A DNA stretch of 64,000 bases. It comes from Corydoras sp. C115 (lineage: Eukaryota; Chordata; Actinopteri; Siluriformes; Callichthyidae). This document shows, piece after piece, positions 1 through 12,263 of this stretch. The position numbers and the translations under genes were made by a program. Below the pieces are notes generated by a model. That model did not search any database and was not told the origin of the DNA. It saw only the letters and a program-made list of their open reading frames with translations. The stretch lies in NCBI GenBank assembly GCA_019802505.1, contig JAFMOC010000502.1:272501-336500 (forward strand). Reading direction: 5' to 3'. How positions within the stretch are numbered: position 1 is the first letter of the stretch; every line of letters begins with the position of its first letter.

Positions 1-98
1 CCATAAAAACCACACCCTTCTGGATCATTCTGGATTGATTTTCAGATTTATAGATATAACAATTGAAATAGATTCTGAATTGAGTCAAAATGATTTAT

Positions 99-437
99 GG
101 AGGCACGGTGACATAGTGGTTGGCATGTTCTCCTCTCAGCGCTAGGGATTCCCGGTTCGAATCCCCATCTGGGTGGAGTTTCCATGTTCTCCCCGTGTCT
201 GCGTGGGTTTTCTCCGGGTTCTCCGGTTTCCTCCCACAGTCCAAAAACATGGATCAAGTCAATTGAGTTCTCCAAATTGCCCCATATAGAGTGTGTTTGT
301 GTGAGTGAGTGTGTGTCCAGCGATGGATTGGCGCCCTGTCCTGGGTCTATCTGCCCAGCGCCCGAGACGTTCTCCCCTGGATGGGCATGGGGAACCCCAC
401 CGCGACCCTAATAGAGGATAAAGCGGGAGATAATGAA
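99..437 (+). mobile_element. V-SINE-like element, full length
   Basis: The tRNA-like head, central domain and (GAAT)-type tail are all present; the head is more diverged (aggcacggtgacatag) than in most copies here. The family is described at the 48744 copy. Confidence 0.9.
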
Positions 438-532
438 TTAATTTATGTTTTTTAGAAGTTTGGAATCTGCAGTTGATATTTCTTGATTTAAATATTTGTT
501 CATAAAGATTTACAGTATTCTGTATTTTAGTC

Positions 533-866
533 GGCGGCACGGTGGCTTAGTGGTTAGCACGTTCGCCTCTCAGCGCTAGGGATTCCCGATTCGAATCCCC
601 ATCTGGGTGGAGTTTCCATGTTCTCCCCGTGTCCGCGTGGATTTCCTCCGGGTTCTCCGGTTTCCTCCCACAGTCCAAAAACATGGATCAAGTCAATTGA
701 ATTCTCCAAATAGAGTGTGTCTGTGAGTGAGTGTGTGCCCAGCGATGGATTGGCGCCCTGTCCTGGGTGTATCTGCCCAGCGCCCGAGATGTTCTCCCCT
801 GGATGGGCATGGGGAACCCCACCGCGACCCTAATAGAGGATGAAGCGGGAGATAATGAATGAATAT
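533..866 (+). mobile_element. V-SINE-like element
   Basis: Head, central domain and tail are present. About 17 bases are missing around the ccccatatagag segment relative to other copies. Confidence 0.9.
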
Positions 867-1044
867 ATTTAGTATTAAGATGATAATCTCATTCACTCTG
901 ATCTCTGACGGCTCGTCAGGTTCCAGATCTTCACAAATTGTTTTTATCTGGAACCAATGAATAGTCTTGCAGCAGTGTGCAGCATGGGGGGGGGGCGTGT
1001 CTGGGGCCTGTCCCGTCTGCACTCTGTAAACTCAAAGTTCAGAA

Positions 1045-2690
1045 TCCAGAGGGGAGGATTTTTCGAGACGCTGTCCGCTCATCAGAACTCCAACACCAGC
1101 TTTAAGCCTTTCTCACCATCGGGGGTCAATGACCATCTGAACCCCATCGACCACCTTAAATCTACTATGCATGCCTGATCCGGGCTCCCGATCCGTCTTC
1201 CCAAACCGCAGTGCGCCACACCAACCAATCCAGAGTGGATCTGACGGGCAGAAGCACATTTCTAAAGGCTGGTGGGAAGGTGCTGCTCATGCTGATGGGG
1301 AAGCGGGCGTGGTCAGGTCAGCACTCATATGTTAAAGGGCTCGTATGAAGGAGCATCTCTCTAAAGTGCTTGGGACGTTCTTGAGCAGATCTGTTGTTGT
1401 ATTCGAAGAGGATTTGGAAGCTCTTTCCAGAACGCTGATGGTTCCATCGGCCGAAGCCAGCAGTAGCAGCACACGTTCTGTCTGAAGAACACGTTTTCTA
1501 TCTTTTAAAGGAACGTAGTGAGTTTTTCGTATTGTGGTGCTGTGTCTCCGGCGTTCGGAGATTCTTTATTGTCTTTTTACATTTCGGAGGTGGATGACGC
1601 TGCAGTCAGAACTTCCAGCTGTACGTACGGTTCTGAACGGCCGGCGTGTTCCACTGGACCAATGATGGTTTCATCAACACGCTCGTCTGATCTCACCGCG
1701 CTCGTTACAAAGATTCTTTTCTAATATATTTATATGTTTAATATTCTCGTTACGTCAATCCGTTCTGCCGTTCAGTATGAAAGAAAACACGTGGGGTCGA
1801 TAGCGACCCCTGTGGTGTAAAGTAGAAGGTGCTTTACACAGTAGAAGCCCCCCCCCCCTTCACCGCCCCAATCTCCAACACTCTGAAACATTACGAACCA
1901 TCCTGGCCTGCGATCCTGCTGTTCTGTAGAAACAGGAGCACTGAGTGTCACCCTCTTCATCACCACCATCATCATCATCATCACCTCATGAGAGTTTTTT
2001 TTCTTTGATCATGTGATCAGACGTATTGGGACGGACCTGCTTCATTCAGTCCTGTAACTGAATCTTTAAACATTGTGATGTACTTTAAACTACTGTATGC
2101 TTCCAACTTGAGTAAACAGTTTGGGGAAGGCCCTTCACTGTTCCAGCATGACTCAAACGTCAAAAAGCCTTGCTGAAGGCTCGTAATGTGTTTGTGTCCC
2201 AATGCTTTTGTCCACAGTGTGCACTCAGTGCACAGAGACATAAAATGTCCCCCTTGGTGAAGAGAACGTACGTCTGCAACCAGAACAACGCAGAACAATC
2301 AGATTATTAATAATGAAACGCGATTAGCTTTTAGTTTTAAACACTTTAAAAGTTTTTTCAGTCTGCTTTTAAAGTGACGCCACAGAACCCTAACCTGCAA
2401 TCTGAACAGATAATGGGCACGAGAACAGGACGGTACGTGGATGCAGAACGTCCTGGTTCTTCTGTCGGGTGGGTGAAGGAGCGAACGGGTTCCTGTGATG
2501 TCAGAGGTTCGATTCTGAGGATTTTCTGGAGTTTTTCGCAGACGACTGATTTTTTTTCTCTTTCCTTTGATCTGTTTTATCGACTCTCTGTTCAGTGTGA
2601 TGATGATGTTTCATTTTCCAAACTGTTATCGATGCGTTAAGGTGATTTTTTATTATGTAGCATGTTGTTACAATAAAGTTTTTGGATTGA
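1045..2690 (+). CDS. Possible last coding exon and 3'UTR of an upstream gene
   Basis: An open frame follows an AG at about 1044 (ttcagaatccag) and ends with TGA at 1176-1178. Its predicted tail, ending HLKSTMHA, is not repeat-derived. About 1.5 kb of non-repetitive sequence follows, with an AATAAA at 2672-2677, which would fit a 3'UTR ending just before the oppositely oriented hydrolase gene. I do not recognise the protein, and no upstream exon lies in the window, so the reading frame is unproven. It could equally be non-coding unique sequence. Confidence 0.3.
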
Positions 2691-2967
2691 TTTGTTGAGG
2701 TGATTGATTATCTGATTGAGTTTTTATACAGGGATCACATTCACAGATATAATCTTTAAACTCGCGCATCAGTGTGGTCGCGTTCGTGTGGTTTGGATGG
2801 GAAGAGCTTTGTGACATCATAAGGCTAACGTAATATAAATATAATATTAAAAAAAAGTGTTTTGGGGTCAAGAATAGGACGAGCAGCATCAGCAAAAAGA
2901 ATTCAGTTTATTGGAATGATCCAGAACCTCAGATCCATTTAGAGTTTAATGTAAAAAAGTACCAGAG

Positions 2968-3512
2968 TCGACCTCAACCTGAACATCAAACCTCAACTTC
3001 AACCTCAACCTGAACCTGAACCTCAACATCAACTTCAACCTCAACATCAAATTCAACCTCAACTTCAACCTCAACCTGAACCTCAACCTCAACTTCAACC
3101 TCAACCTGAACATCAAACCTCAACTTCAACCTCAACCTGAACCTCAACATCAACTTCAACCTCAACATCAAATTCAACCTCAACCTGAACCTCAACATCA
3201 ACTTCAACTTCAACCTCAACCTGAACCTCAACATCAACTTCAACCTCAACATCAAATTCAACCTCAACTTCAACATCAACTTCAACCTGAACCTGAACCT
3301 GAACCTCAACATCAAATTCAACCTCAACCTCAACATCAAATTCAACCTCAACCTCAACTTCAACCTCAACCTCAACCTGAACCTCAACCTCAACCTGAAC
3401 CTCAACCTGAACATCAACCTCAACCTGAACCTCAACCTGAACATCAACCTCAACTTCAACCTCAACCTCAACCTGAACATCAACCTGAACCTGAACCTGA
3501 ACCTGAACTTCA
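2968..3512. repeat. Hexamer-based minisatellite (CAACCT/GAACCT)n
   Basis: About 545 bases of 6-bp units alternate among caacct, caactt, gaacct and catcaa, with higher-order blocks. It lies downstream of the hydrolase stop codon and upstream of a - strand AATAAA (tttatt at 2907-2912), so it is probably inside that gene's 3'UTR. The Arg/Leu-rich open frame across it is an artefact of the repeat. Confidence 0.95.
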
Positions 3513-3559
3513 GAATGTTCTGACTGTAGATGGAAGGGCGCCAGCAGGAGGCAGCTTTC

Positions 3560-5865
3560 TCAGGGTTGCTGTAAGGAGGCCATCAGCATGGAGCTGAACC
3601 TCCTCAGGTCGCAGCTCCTCATCACGCAAACCCGATGCTGTTTGTTCAGTTTACCGAGCGGGTCCAACACCATCAGCCCCTTCCCCAGTTCTCCCCGCAG
3701 CAGAACCCGAACGGCGCAGTCCAGACTCTCCGTGATCAAACTCTCATCCACACACGCCGCCACAGCAAAGGCATCGTACGGAACGAACCCCGCGCCGAAA
3801 TAAACATCTTTAATGGAAGGTGTTCGGGAGAAAGCTCGGCATTTCGAGGTGATGGTCTTCATAAAAGAGGCTGCTGCAGAATCCTGTCCAACCATCGCAT
3901 CAAAGAACTCCTGACAGGACGAAAAAAGATCACTCTGTCCATCAACAACACCGACGGCATCTCATTAAATAATAAACTGATGTTAATGTTTGAAAATGAA
4001 ATACGTTCACGTTTTTATAAATGTTTGGAATGCTTTCAGGTCAGATTGAATGTTCTCGGTCCTCTCACCCAGGACAGCTGATGTCTGCAGGTGAACTCCC
4101 AGGTGGCGATGTAGGTGCGACACAGACATTCCTCCAACACGACGTAGGCGGACTCAGGATCCATACAGAAATTAAACTCTGCACACGGACTCAGGTTCCC
4201 TTTTCCTACTCAACATTAAATCAACAGCATTTCAGATCCTGAAGATCCTGAAGTCGCTTTTCTTTCAGATAATGATGTTTTCTTAATTCATTTCATTCTG
4301 ATGTCACAGTTTTTTCTCGTCAGCGGTTCAGAAGAGCTCGTAATATTAAAACAAGGTTTAATTCAATTAATTAATTAATTATTCATTCATTCATTCATTC
4401 ATTATCTCCCGCTTTATACTCTATTAGGGTCGCGGTGGGATTCCACATGCCCATCCAGGGGAGAACGTCTCGGGCGCTGGGCAGATAGACCCAGGACAGG
4501 GCGCCAATCCATCGCTGGGCACACACTCACTCACACAGACACACTCTATATGGGGCAATTTTTTTGAGAATTCAATTAACTTGATCCATGTTTTTGGACT
4601 GTGGGAGGAAACCGGAGAACCCGGAGGAAACCCACGCAGTCACGGGGAGAACATGGAAACTCCACCCAGATGGGGATTCGAACCGGGAATCTCTAGTGCT
4701 GAGAGGCAAACGTGCTAACCACTAAGCCACCCGTAAGCGGCACGCCCGTTTAATTATTCATTCATTCATTCATTATCTCCCGCTTTATCCTCTATTAGGG
4801 TCGCGGTGGGGTTCCCCATGCCCATCCAGGGGAGAACATCTCGGGCGCTGGGCAGATACACCCAGGACAGGGCGCCAATCCATCGCTGGGTACACACTCA
4901 AACACACTCTATATGGGGCAATTTAGAGAACTCAATTAACTTGAACCATGTTTTTGGGCTGTGGGAGGAAACCGGAGAACCCGGAGGAAACCCACGCGGA
5001 CACGGGGAGAACATGGAAACTCCACCCAGATGGGGATTCGAACCGGGAATCCCTAGCGCTGAGAGGCGAACGTGCTAACCACTAAGCCACCGTGCCGCCC
5101 CGTTTAATTAAATTGATATTTATAAATATAAATTTCAGAATATAAAGTAGAATCTAAAATGAAACGTGTTGCTCTCACCCTCCATGTTTCCCCCCATGAT
5201 GTACAGCTCTTTGATCTTCTGAGGAACTGAAGGATCTATCCGGAGTGCCAGAGCTAAATTAGTAAGAGGACCCAGAGCCACCACGGAGACCTTCAAAAGA
5301 ACGTGAACCTGTATCAGACACAGAACCTCAGGAACCTGAACAGATGATGATGTTATGAACCTCTCCCTGATGTTCATTCAGCAGTCGGATGAAGGCGTCC
5401 ACCGCGTGCTCCGCCTCTATTGTCCTCTCCAGTCTCGGTCCTGCAGAACATCTCCCAAACCGTCCTTCCCGAAGTGTTCCTGTAATTGTTCCGTTGGTCC
5501 AAGCAGTCCGCACTCTGAACCTCTGAAGACAGGAATCTAAAGAAGGAGAATCACCTGACAGATTTATATGATTTTAATTTACTAATTGATTCATTAATGA
5601 GTGAGTGCAGCAAGGAGAACGTGTAAACGAGTCTGAACGAGTGTGGAATCATGTGCGGAACGTGCGCTGCTGAACTTGCCTCAGTCCGCTGACAGACTGA
5701 CAGAACCCGCAGGACGTTCTGACAGACGTTGTCCACATCTGTATTTCCAAAACAGCAGGTGATTCCCAAAATCTTGACAGTAGGTGCCGCTAGAGCCAAC
5801 ATTAGAGCCTGAGCATCATCTATACCACAGTCAGTGTCAATGATCAGCAGCTTCTGTTCACTCAT
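3560..5865 (-). CDS. Inosine-uridine preferring nucleoside hydrolase-like gene (five coding exons, one frameshift)
   Basis: The family hydrolyses the N-glycosidic bond of ribonucleosides, releasing base and ribose. Coding exons by splice sites and phase: 5865-5680, 5536-5361, 5290-5179, 4199-4069, 3910-3560. Exon 1 carries the Ca/ribose-binding signature DTDCGIDDA (usual form DTDPGxDDA). Exon 2 has HFGKDGLGDV; exon 3 ALGPLTNLALALR and MGGN; exon 4 CAEFNF and DPESAYVVLEE; exon 5 YDAFAVAACVDES. The exons total 956 nt, one short of 319 codons. The missing base falls in exon 2 near 5435, between GDVL and GPRLERTIE, where the frame changes. The first donor is GC (GAG|GCAAGT); the others are GT. 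Without the shift it would be about 318 aa, normal for the family. A - strand poly(A) signal lies at 2907-2912. Identification as IUNH family is secure; whether the gene is functional depends on the frameshift. Confidence 0.9.
4381..4733 (-). mobile_element. V-SINE-like element in hydrolase intron
   Basis: Full-length copy between coding exons 3 and 4. The terminal gccgcc is altered to cccgtaagcgg. Confidence 0.9.
4756..5100 (-). mobile_element. V-SINE-like element in hydrolase intron
   Basis: Full length, inserted directly beside the previous copy. It is flanked by the duplication cgtttaatta. Confidence 0.9.
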
Positions 5866-6562
5866 ACTGCAGAACCTTCAGCTGTGAGGAGCGGACCCTT
5901 CAGCTGTGAGGAGCGGACCCTTCAGCTGTGAGGAGTGGACCCTTCGACTGTGAGGAGCGGACCCTTCGGCTGTGAGGAGCGGACACTTCGGCTGTGAGGA
6001 GCGGACCCTTCAGCTGTGAGGAGCGGACCCTTTGACTGTCTCGAGCAGAACCTTCAGCTGTGAGGAGTGGACCCTTCGGCTGTGAGGAGCGGACCCTTTG
6101 GCTGTCTCGAGCAGAACTTTCAGCTGTGAGGAGTGGATCCTTCGACTGTGAGGAGCAGAACCTTTGACTGTGAGGAGCAGAACCTTCGACTGTGAAGAGC
6201 GGACCCTTCGACTGTGAGGAGCGGACCCTTCGACTATGAGAAGTGGTCCCTTCAGCTGTGAGGAGCGGACCCTTCGACTGTGAGGAGCGGACCCTTCAGC
6301 TGTGAGGAGTGGACCCTTAGACTGTGAGGAGTGGACCCTTCAGCTGTAAGGAGTGGACCCTTCGACTGTGAGGAGCGGACCCTTCGACTATGAGAAGTGG
6401 ACCCTTCAGCTGTGATGAGTGGACCCTTCGACTGTGAAGAGTGGACCCTTCGGCTGTGAGGAGTGGACCCTTCAGCTGTGAGGAGCGGATCCTTCGGCTG
6501 TGAGGAGCGGACCCTTAAGCTGTGAAGAGTGGACCCTTCGGCTGTCTCGAGCAGAACCTTCA
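5866..6562. repeat. 22-bp minisatellite abutting the hydrolase start codon
   Basis: About thirty tandem units of the form ttcagctgtgaggagcggac, with variants gaca/gact/ggct and a few units reading ctgtctcgagcagaac. It begins immediately 5' of the hydrolase ATG. On the - strand it is followed by ggttctgcag just before that ATG, which could serve as a splice acceptor; the array would then be an intron rather than 5'UTR. Confidence 0.95.
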
Positions 6563-8390
6563 GCAAAGAAATCTGTGAGTTCCATCATTAAGATTAAAAA
6601 GATTTAACTGATTACTGATATGAATATGTTAAACGATCCCAAATCCGACTTCTGCCCTTTAGTTTATTTGTAGTTGCAGATTGAACCAATCAGATTCCTG
6701 TACCATCTCCAGCCCCTGCCACCCCACCAGTGTGGAGCACACAGCAGAAGCGTCTGAGAGGACAGATCAGAGTTACTGGATGTAGAGTTGACTCATGGCA
6801 GAACGACGGCTTGAAACATTAAAACAAGCCGAATAGAATGTGTTCAAAACTCGGACACTGTATAGACTCCAAATCCCATGACCACAGGAAGGGCCTGGCT
6901 TAGCCAGGAAAGGGTGTAAGCACAGCAGACCTGTAAGATAGCATGAGTCCTGTCCCTGTCCTGATGTGTGTTATGTAAGTGTTTATTGCGTAATGCATGT
7001 CTGGGATATTGAGATGTATTGACTGTTTCTTCATTGTTATATATTTATGTCGTAGTGAAAAACCATCCATTCATCCATTCATCACACCTTCCACTCATTT
7101 TTTTTTATCTTTCTCCGTCACTCTGTCCTTGTCCATGCAATGCCAAATGTTGGAGTCTATGGAACTGTCGATGTATGGCTGTTATTAAATGTCTGATCAA
7201 GTGATTCATCTTCTGATGTGTTTAATGGCACACCATCACGGTGGCATACCTCCCTTAAAATCTTCCTAAATCCTCATCATTGTTGAATTCCAACACGGGT
7301 TTAGAACATACTGACTGTTGGTGAGAGACAATATGCAACAGAACGTGTAAACCACGCAGGACCTCAACGAGGAGCATGTTAAATTCATCCTTACACACAA
7401 ACAAATAGAAATTACAGAGAAATGTCTGAGTGAGAGTTCTGCTTTCCCGTTTCCGTTTTAAAATTCTTTTTTAAGTGATATTTTAAACTCACCTCCTCCG
7501 TCAGCCGGCTCCGTCTGTTGAACAGTCTGGTTCTTTATCAGAAGCAGAACATTGGGGGTAAAGGTCTGCGTGATTTCAGTGATGTGGATCTGAACTTACG
7601 GTCGTCTACCTCGAAATGTCAGAGCTTGTTTACAATAATAACGTTTGTACCGTTAACTAAATGAATTAATTATTATACACACTGCAGATACACCATCACA
7701 TCTCTGCTGAATGAACTGATGGGTTTATTTTAATAACCGTCTCTCCATACAGGTATAAATCTGACATAAAGCTCCTAAAAATAAAGATTATAATCAAACA
7801 ATTGAGACAAAAACAATACACTTGGTCATTTATTAATTGACAAAAATAATCCATTTTTACAAATCTGTGAGAGACAAATTTAAAAGGCATTAGGATTACC
7901 AGAATACCACCTCCAGGAGACGGGGGTTCCACAGGCGAGCGTCCCGTCAGTCACCCTCTTTAACATAAAAGTTTACATGTGGATGATCTATGTATCAGAT
8001 ACAGAGTCAGATGAATTCCTGTCATTTAAAAAAGAGGGAACTGCATCCTGATCCAGAACAGTTCACAGAACACCGTTGAAGGCATGTTGTTCTCATCTGC
8101 TAAATGACTGAATGTAAATGTGGAACCCTTTCTCCAATACACAGTTTAACTCTGTGGAACCTCATTTAACGCGGCATAAAACCTACAAAAGAACCAATCC
8201 TAATAACATCAACCTTTCAGCCAAAGACCGAAACACTAAAGTCCTGAAAACGGAACCGAACAATCATTCCTCCATCATCAGACACTCCTGCACCATATCA
8301 TCTGTTTGGTTACAGACACCCAGGGGGCCCCGCACTAAATACACCAAATCACAGCTCAACCTTCATTATAATGTTTAACTGTATAACTGT
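6563..8390. other. Intergenic or 5' flanking sequence, no further gene recognised
   Basis: AT-rich, non-coding-looking sequence without recognised transposons apart from the possible exon near 7500. Short open frames here show no family motifs. Confidence 0.5.
7494..7590 (-). other. Candidate 5' exon of the hydrolase gene
   Basis: On the - strand a possible acceptor (aagttcag) is followed by about 96 bases ending in a consensus donor GGAG|GTGAGT at 7493-7494. Splicing to the acceptor at 5868-5874 would place it as a noncoding exon (joining in frame would give an early stop) and would make the minisatellite intronic. The segment is also open as coding sequence (IHITEITQTF...), so another gene cannot be excluded. 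Confidence 0.25.
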
Positions 8391-8945
8391 TAACTGTTAA
8401 AACTATAACCCCAACACTGTAACCCCAACACTGTAACCCCAACACTGTAACCCCAACACTGTAACACCAACACTGTAACACCAACACTGTAACCCCAACA
8501 CTATAACACCAACACTGTAACCCCAACACTGTAACACCAACACTGTAACACCAACACTGTAACACCAACACTGTAACCCCAACACTATAACACCAACACT
8601 GTAACCCCAACACTGTAACACCAACACTGTAACCCCAACACTGTAACACCAACACTATAACACCAACACTGTAACCCCAACACTGTAACACCAACACTGT
8701 AACACCAACACTGTAACACCAACACTGTAACCCCAACACTATAACACCAACACTGTAACCCCAACACTGTAACACCAACACTGTAACCCCAACACTGTAA
8801 CACCAACACTGTAACACCAACACTGTAACACCAACACTGTAACACCAACACTGTAACCCCAACACTGTAACCCCAACACTGTAACCCCAACACTGTAACA
8901 CCAACACTGTAACCCCAACACTGTAACACCAACACTGTAACACTG
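8391..8945. repeat. 14-bp minisatellite (aaccccaacactgt)n
   Basis: About 40 units of aaccccaacactgt / aacaccaacactgt, with occasional ataa variants. Long VLQCWCYSVGVT-type open frames in all - strand frames are products of the 14-bp period. A V-SINE copy sits immediately after the array. Confidence 0.97.
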
Positions 8946-8960
8946 ATTTATGTTGAACCT

Positions 8961-9319
8961 CGGCGGCACGGTGGCTTAGTGGTTAGCACGTTCGCCTCTC
9001 AGCGCTAGGGATTCCCGGTTCGAATCCCCATCTGGGTGGTTTCCATGTTCTCCCCGTGTCCGCGTGGGTTTCCTCCAGGTTCTCTGGTTTCCTCCCACAG
9101 TCCAAGAACATGGATCAAGTCAATTGAATTCTCAAAAATTGCCCCATATAGAGTGTGTCTGTGTGAGTAAGTGTGTGCCCAGCGATGGATTGGCGCCCTG
9201 TCCTGGGTGTATCTGCCCAGCGCCCGAGACGTTCTCCCCTGGATGGGCATGGGGAACCCCACCGCGACCCTAATAGAGGATAAAGCGGGAGATAATGAAT
9301 AAATGAATGAATGAATGAA
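8961..9319 (+). mobile_element. V-SINE-like element with target duplication
   Basis: Full length, flanked by tgttgaacct on both sides (8951-8960 and about 9320-9329). Confidence 0.93.
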
Positions 9320-9684
9320 TGTTGAACCTCCACACTGTCACTGTCAACTCAACCTCTAAGTCCCTCCCCTTAACCAATCAAAACGAGTTACCCCCTGATT
9401 GACATTCCACACATTCAATGGGAGCTTTAATTGCATTATTATATACAGTTTTCTTCACACAGTAAGAGAAATCTTATTAACTGATGTTTCCTAAATTATC
9501 ATCAAATAAACGGAAACGTAACTCTCAGCTGTGAGCTCACAGCATTAAAGGCGCTGTGCGTTCCAGCGTTACCTAGCAACCACAGCCAGCCTTCTCAAAC
9601 CATTAATTTGATTTAAAGCCAGTGTTCAGTGTTCAGTGTTCAGAGACACGTCCTCAGTCCTCGGCTGTACTGTCTCAGCAGCAG

Positions 9685-12201
9685 ATGTCTCAGATCCCAG
9701 AACAGGGATGGTTCTCTCCCAGATCTCACACGGCTCGTCCTTTCGAGGTGGAAGATCTGGTGAAGAGGGTCGATAAAGAGGGCTATCTGTTTAAACGAGC
9801 CAGCCATGTCTTTAGAACATGGAACAGGTGCTCCAGCTGAAGCAACACTATACGAAACGATTTCCTTTAGCATTTCGTTTATAACGAGGCCCCATGCTGC
9901 CGCTGTGTGGCGCTACAACACAGCCAACTCAACGGCACATTACATTTATTCTCTATTACACCTCTCGAACAATAGGGGGCGGATTTGTAAATAAAATTCA
10001 TTCATTCATTCATTCATTCATTCATTCATTCATTATCTCCCGCTTTATCCTCTATTAGGGTCGCGGTGGGGTTCCCCATGCCCATCCAGGGGAGAACGTC
10101 TCGGGCGCTGGGCAGATAGACCCAGGACGGGGAGCCAATCCATCGCTGGGCACACACTCACTCACACAGACACACTCTATATGGGGCAATTTGGAGAATT
10201 CAATTGACTTGATCCATGTTTTTGGACTGTGGGAGGAAACCGGAGAACCCGGAGGAAACCCACGCGGACACGGGGAGAACATGGAAACTCCACCCAGATG
10301 GGGATTCGAACCGGGAATCCCTAGCACTGAGAGGAGAACATGCTAACCACTAAGCCACCGTGCCGCCCCACTGTAAATAAAATACAAACTCAAATCATCC
10401 ATCCATTATCTTCTGCTTTATCCTCTATTAGGGTCGCTGGGGAGGTGGGGTGTCCCCATGTCCATCCAGGGGAGAACCTCTCAGGACGCTAATCCATCAC
10501 AGGACACACACTCACACACACACTCTATATGGGGCAATTTGGAGAATTCAACTGACCTTGATCCATGTTTTTGGACTGTGGGAGCAAACTGGAGAACCCA
10601 GAGGAAACCCACACAGACACGGAGAGAACATGGAATCTCTAACAATGAGAGGCGAACGTGCTAATCACTAAGCCACCGTGCCGCCCATCCTCAAATCAAA
10701 GAAATATAATACACTTCCGCTACCAAAAAAAACCAAACAAAAAAAATCTGCCACTAAAAATAATTAAAAATTCCCCCACAAGTGGATTACTGTTGTCAGT
10801 AGTGGATTACTGTTGGGGGGGGGGGGGTTCCCCTTGTCCATCCAGGGGAGAATGTTTCGGGCGCTGGGCAGATACACCCAGGACAGGGGGACAATCTATC
10901 ACTGAACACACACTCACACAAACACACTCTATATGGGGCAATTTGGAGAATTCAATTGACTTGATCCATGTTTTTGGACTGTGGGAGGAAAACGGAGAAC
11001 CCGGAGGAAACCCACACGGACATGGGGAGAACATGGAAACTCCACCCAGATGGGGATTCGAACCGGGAATCCCTAGAGCTGAGAGGCGAACGTGCTAACC
11101 ACTAAGCCACCGTGCCGCCTCCATACAATATATATTATTATAAATAAAATGGTGCATGTTTTCTCTTCGGTGGTGGATGGTTTTGTGGATGAAATATGGT
11201 TCTATATGTTTGTCTGTTTGCTGCTTGTTTAAAGAAATATTGTGATATCTTTGTATATGGCTTTTTCTTTGCAGACGCTGGTTTAAGATTCAGGATTATC
11301 AGCTGATATATTCAAAATCATATGAGGTTTGTCAGATCTGTTATCAACCCGAGTGACACGATCAGGTGTAGAAACATTTTAGATTAAAAAAGATCAAGAA
11401 TGAAATAATAAATATGTGGATCATACATTTTTAGAGCACAGGAGTACAGTGTTGGTCTCTAAAAACCTTTTATTTAATGTTTGGAAACATATATGTCATT
11501 TTAGTCTATTTGTGCTTAACTTTAAATCTGACAGTAAATTTCATTTCATTCATTCATTCATTCATTATCTCCCGCTTTATCCTCTATTAGGGTCGCGGTG
11601 GGGTTCCCCATGCCCATCCAGGGGAGAACGTCTCGGGCGCTGGGCAGATAGACCCAGGACAGGATGCCAATCCATCGCTGGGCACACACTCACTCACATA
11701 GACACACTCTATATGGGGCAATTTTTGAGAATTCAATTGACTTGATCCATGTTTTTGGACCGTGGGAGGGAACCGGAGAACCCGGAGGAAACCCACGCAG
11801 ACCCGGGGAGAACATGGAAACTCCACCCAGATGGGGATTCGAACTGGGAATCCCTAGCGCTGAGAGGAGAACGTCATAACCACTAAGCCACCGTGCCGCC
11901 CAGTAAATTTCAAAACCAATTCAATTTATTTTGATCATAACAATATGAATTCACTTTGAATCTGTTTTTCTTTTATCTGTATTTAGAAAAACTCCATCGT
12001 AGTGATAGCAGATCTGCGGTATTGTTTAGTTCAGGAGTGTAAGGTCATCGGACGCAGCTTCTGCTTTCAGGTTCTGTTACCTGGAAGGTAAGATCGGCTT
12101 CCCTGTCATCACAACATGGACAGGAGTGGGACATGGATTCAGGATTTAATTAGAGATTTTATCTTGTTTCTAATTGTATATCATTTAATAATATTACTTA
12201 T

Positions 12202-12263
<62 letters not shown>

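Noticed and set aside
2986..3483. 165-aa Arg/Leu-rich frame on -
   Set aside because: A product of the hexamer repeat; it lies downstream of the hydrolase stop.
5873..6560. CRISPR-like array
   Set aside because: Direct tandem repeats without spacers in a eukaryotic genome; a minisatellite.
8356..8943. 195-aa VLQCWCYSVGVT repeat protein on -
   Set aside because: Arises from the 14-bp array and is open in several overlapping frames.
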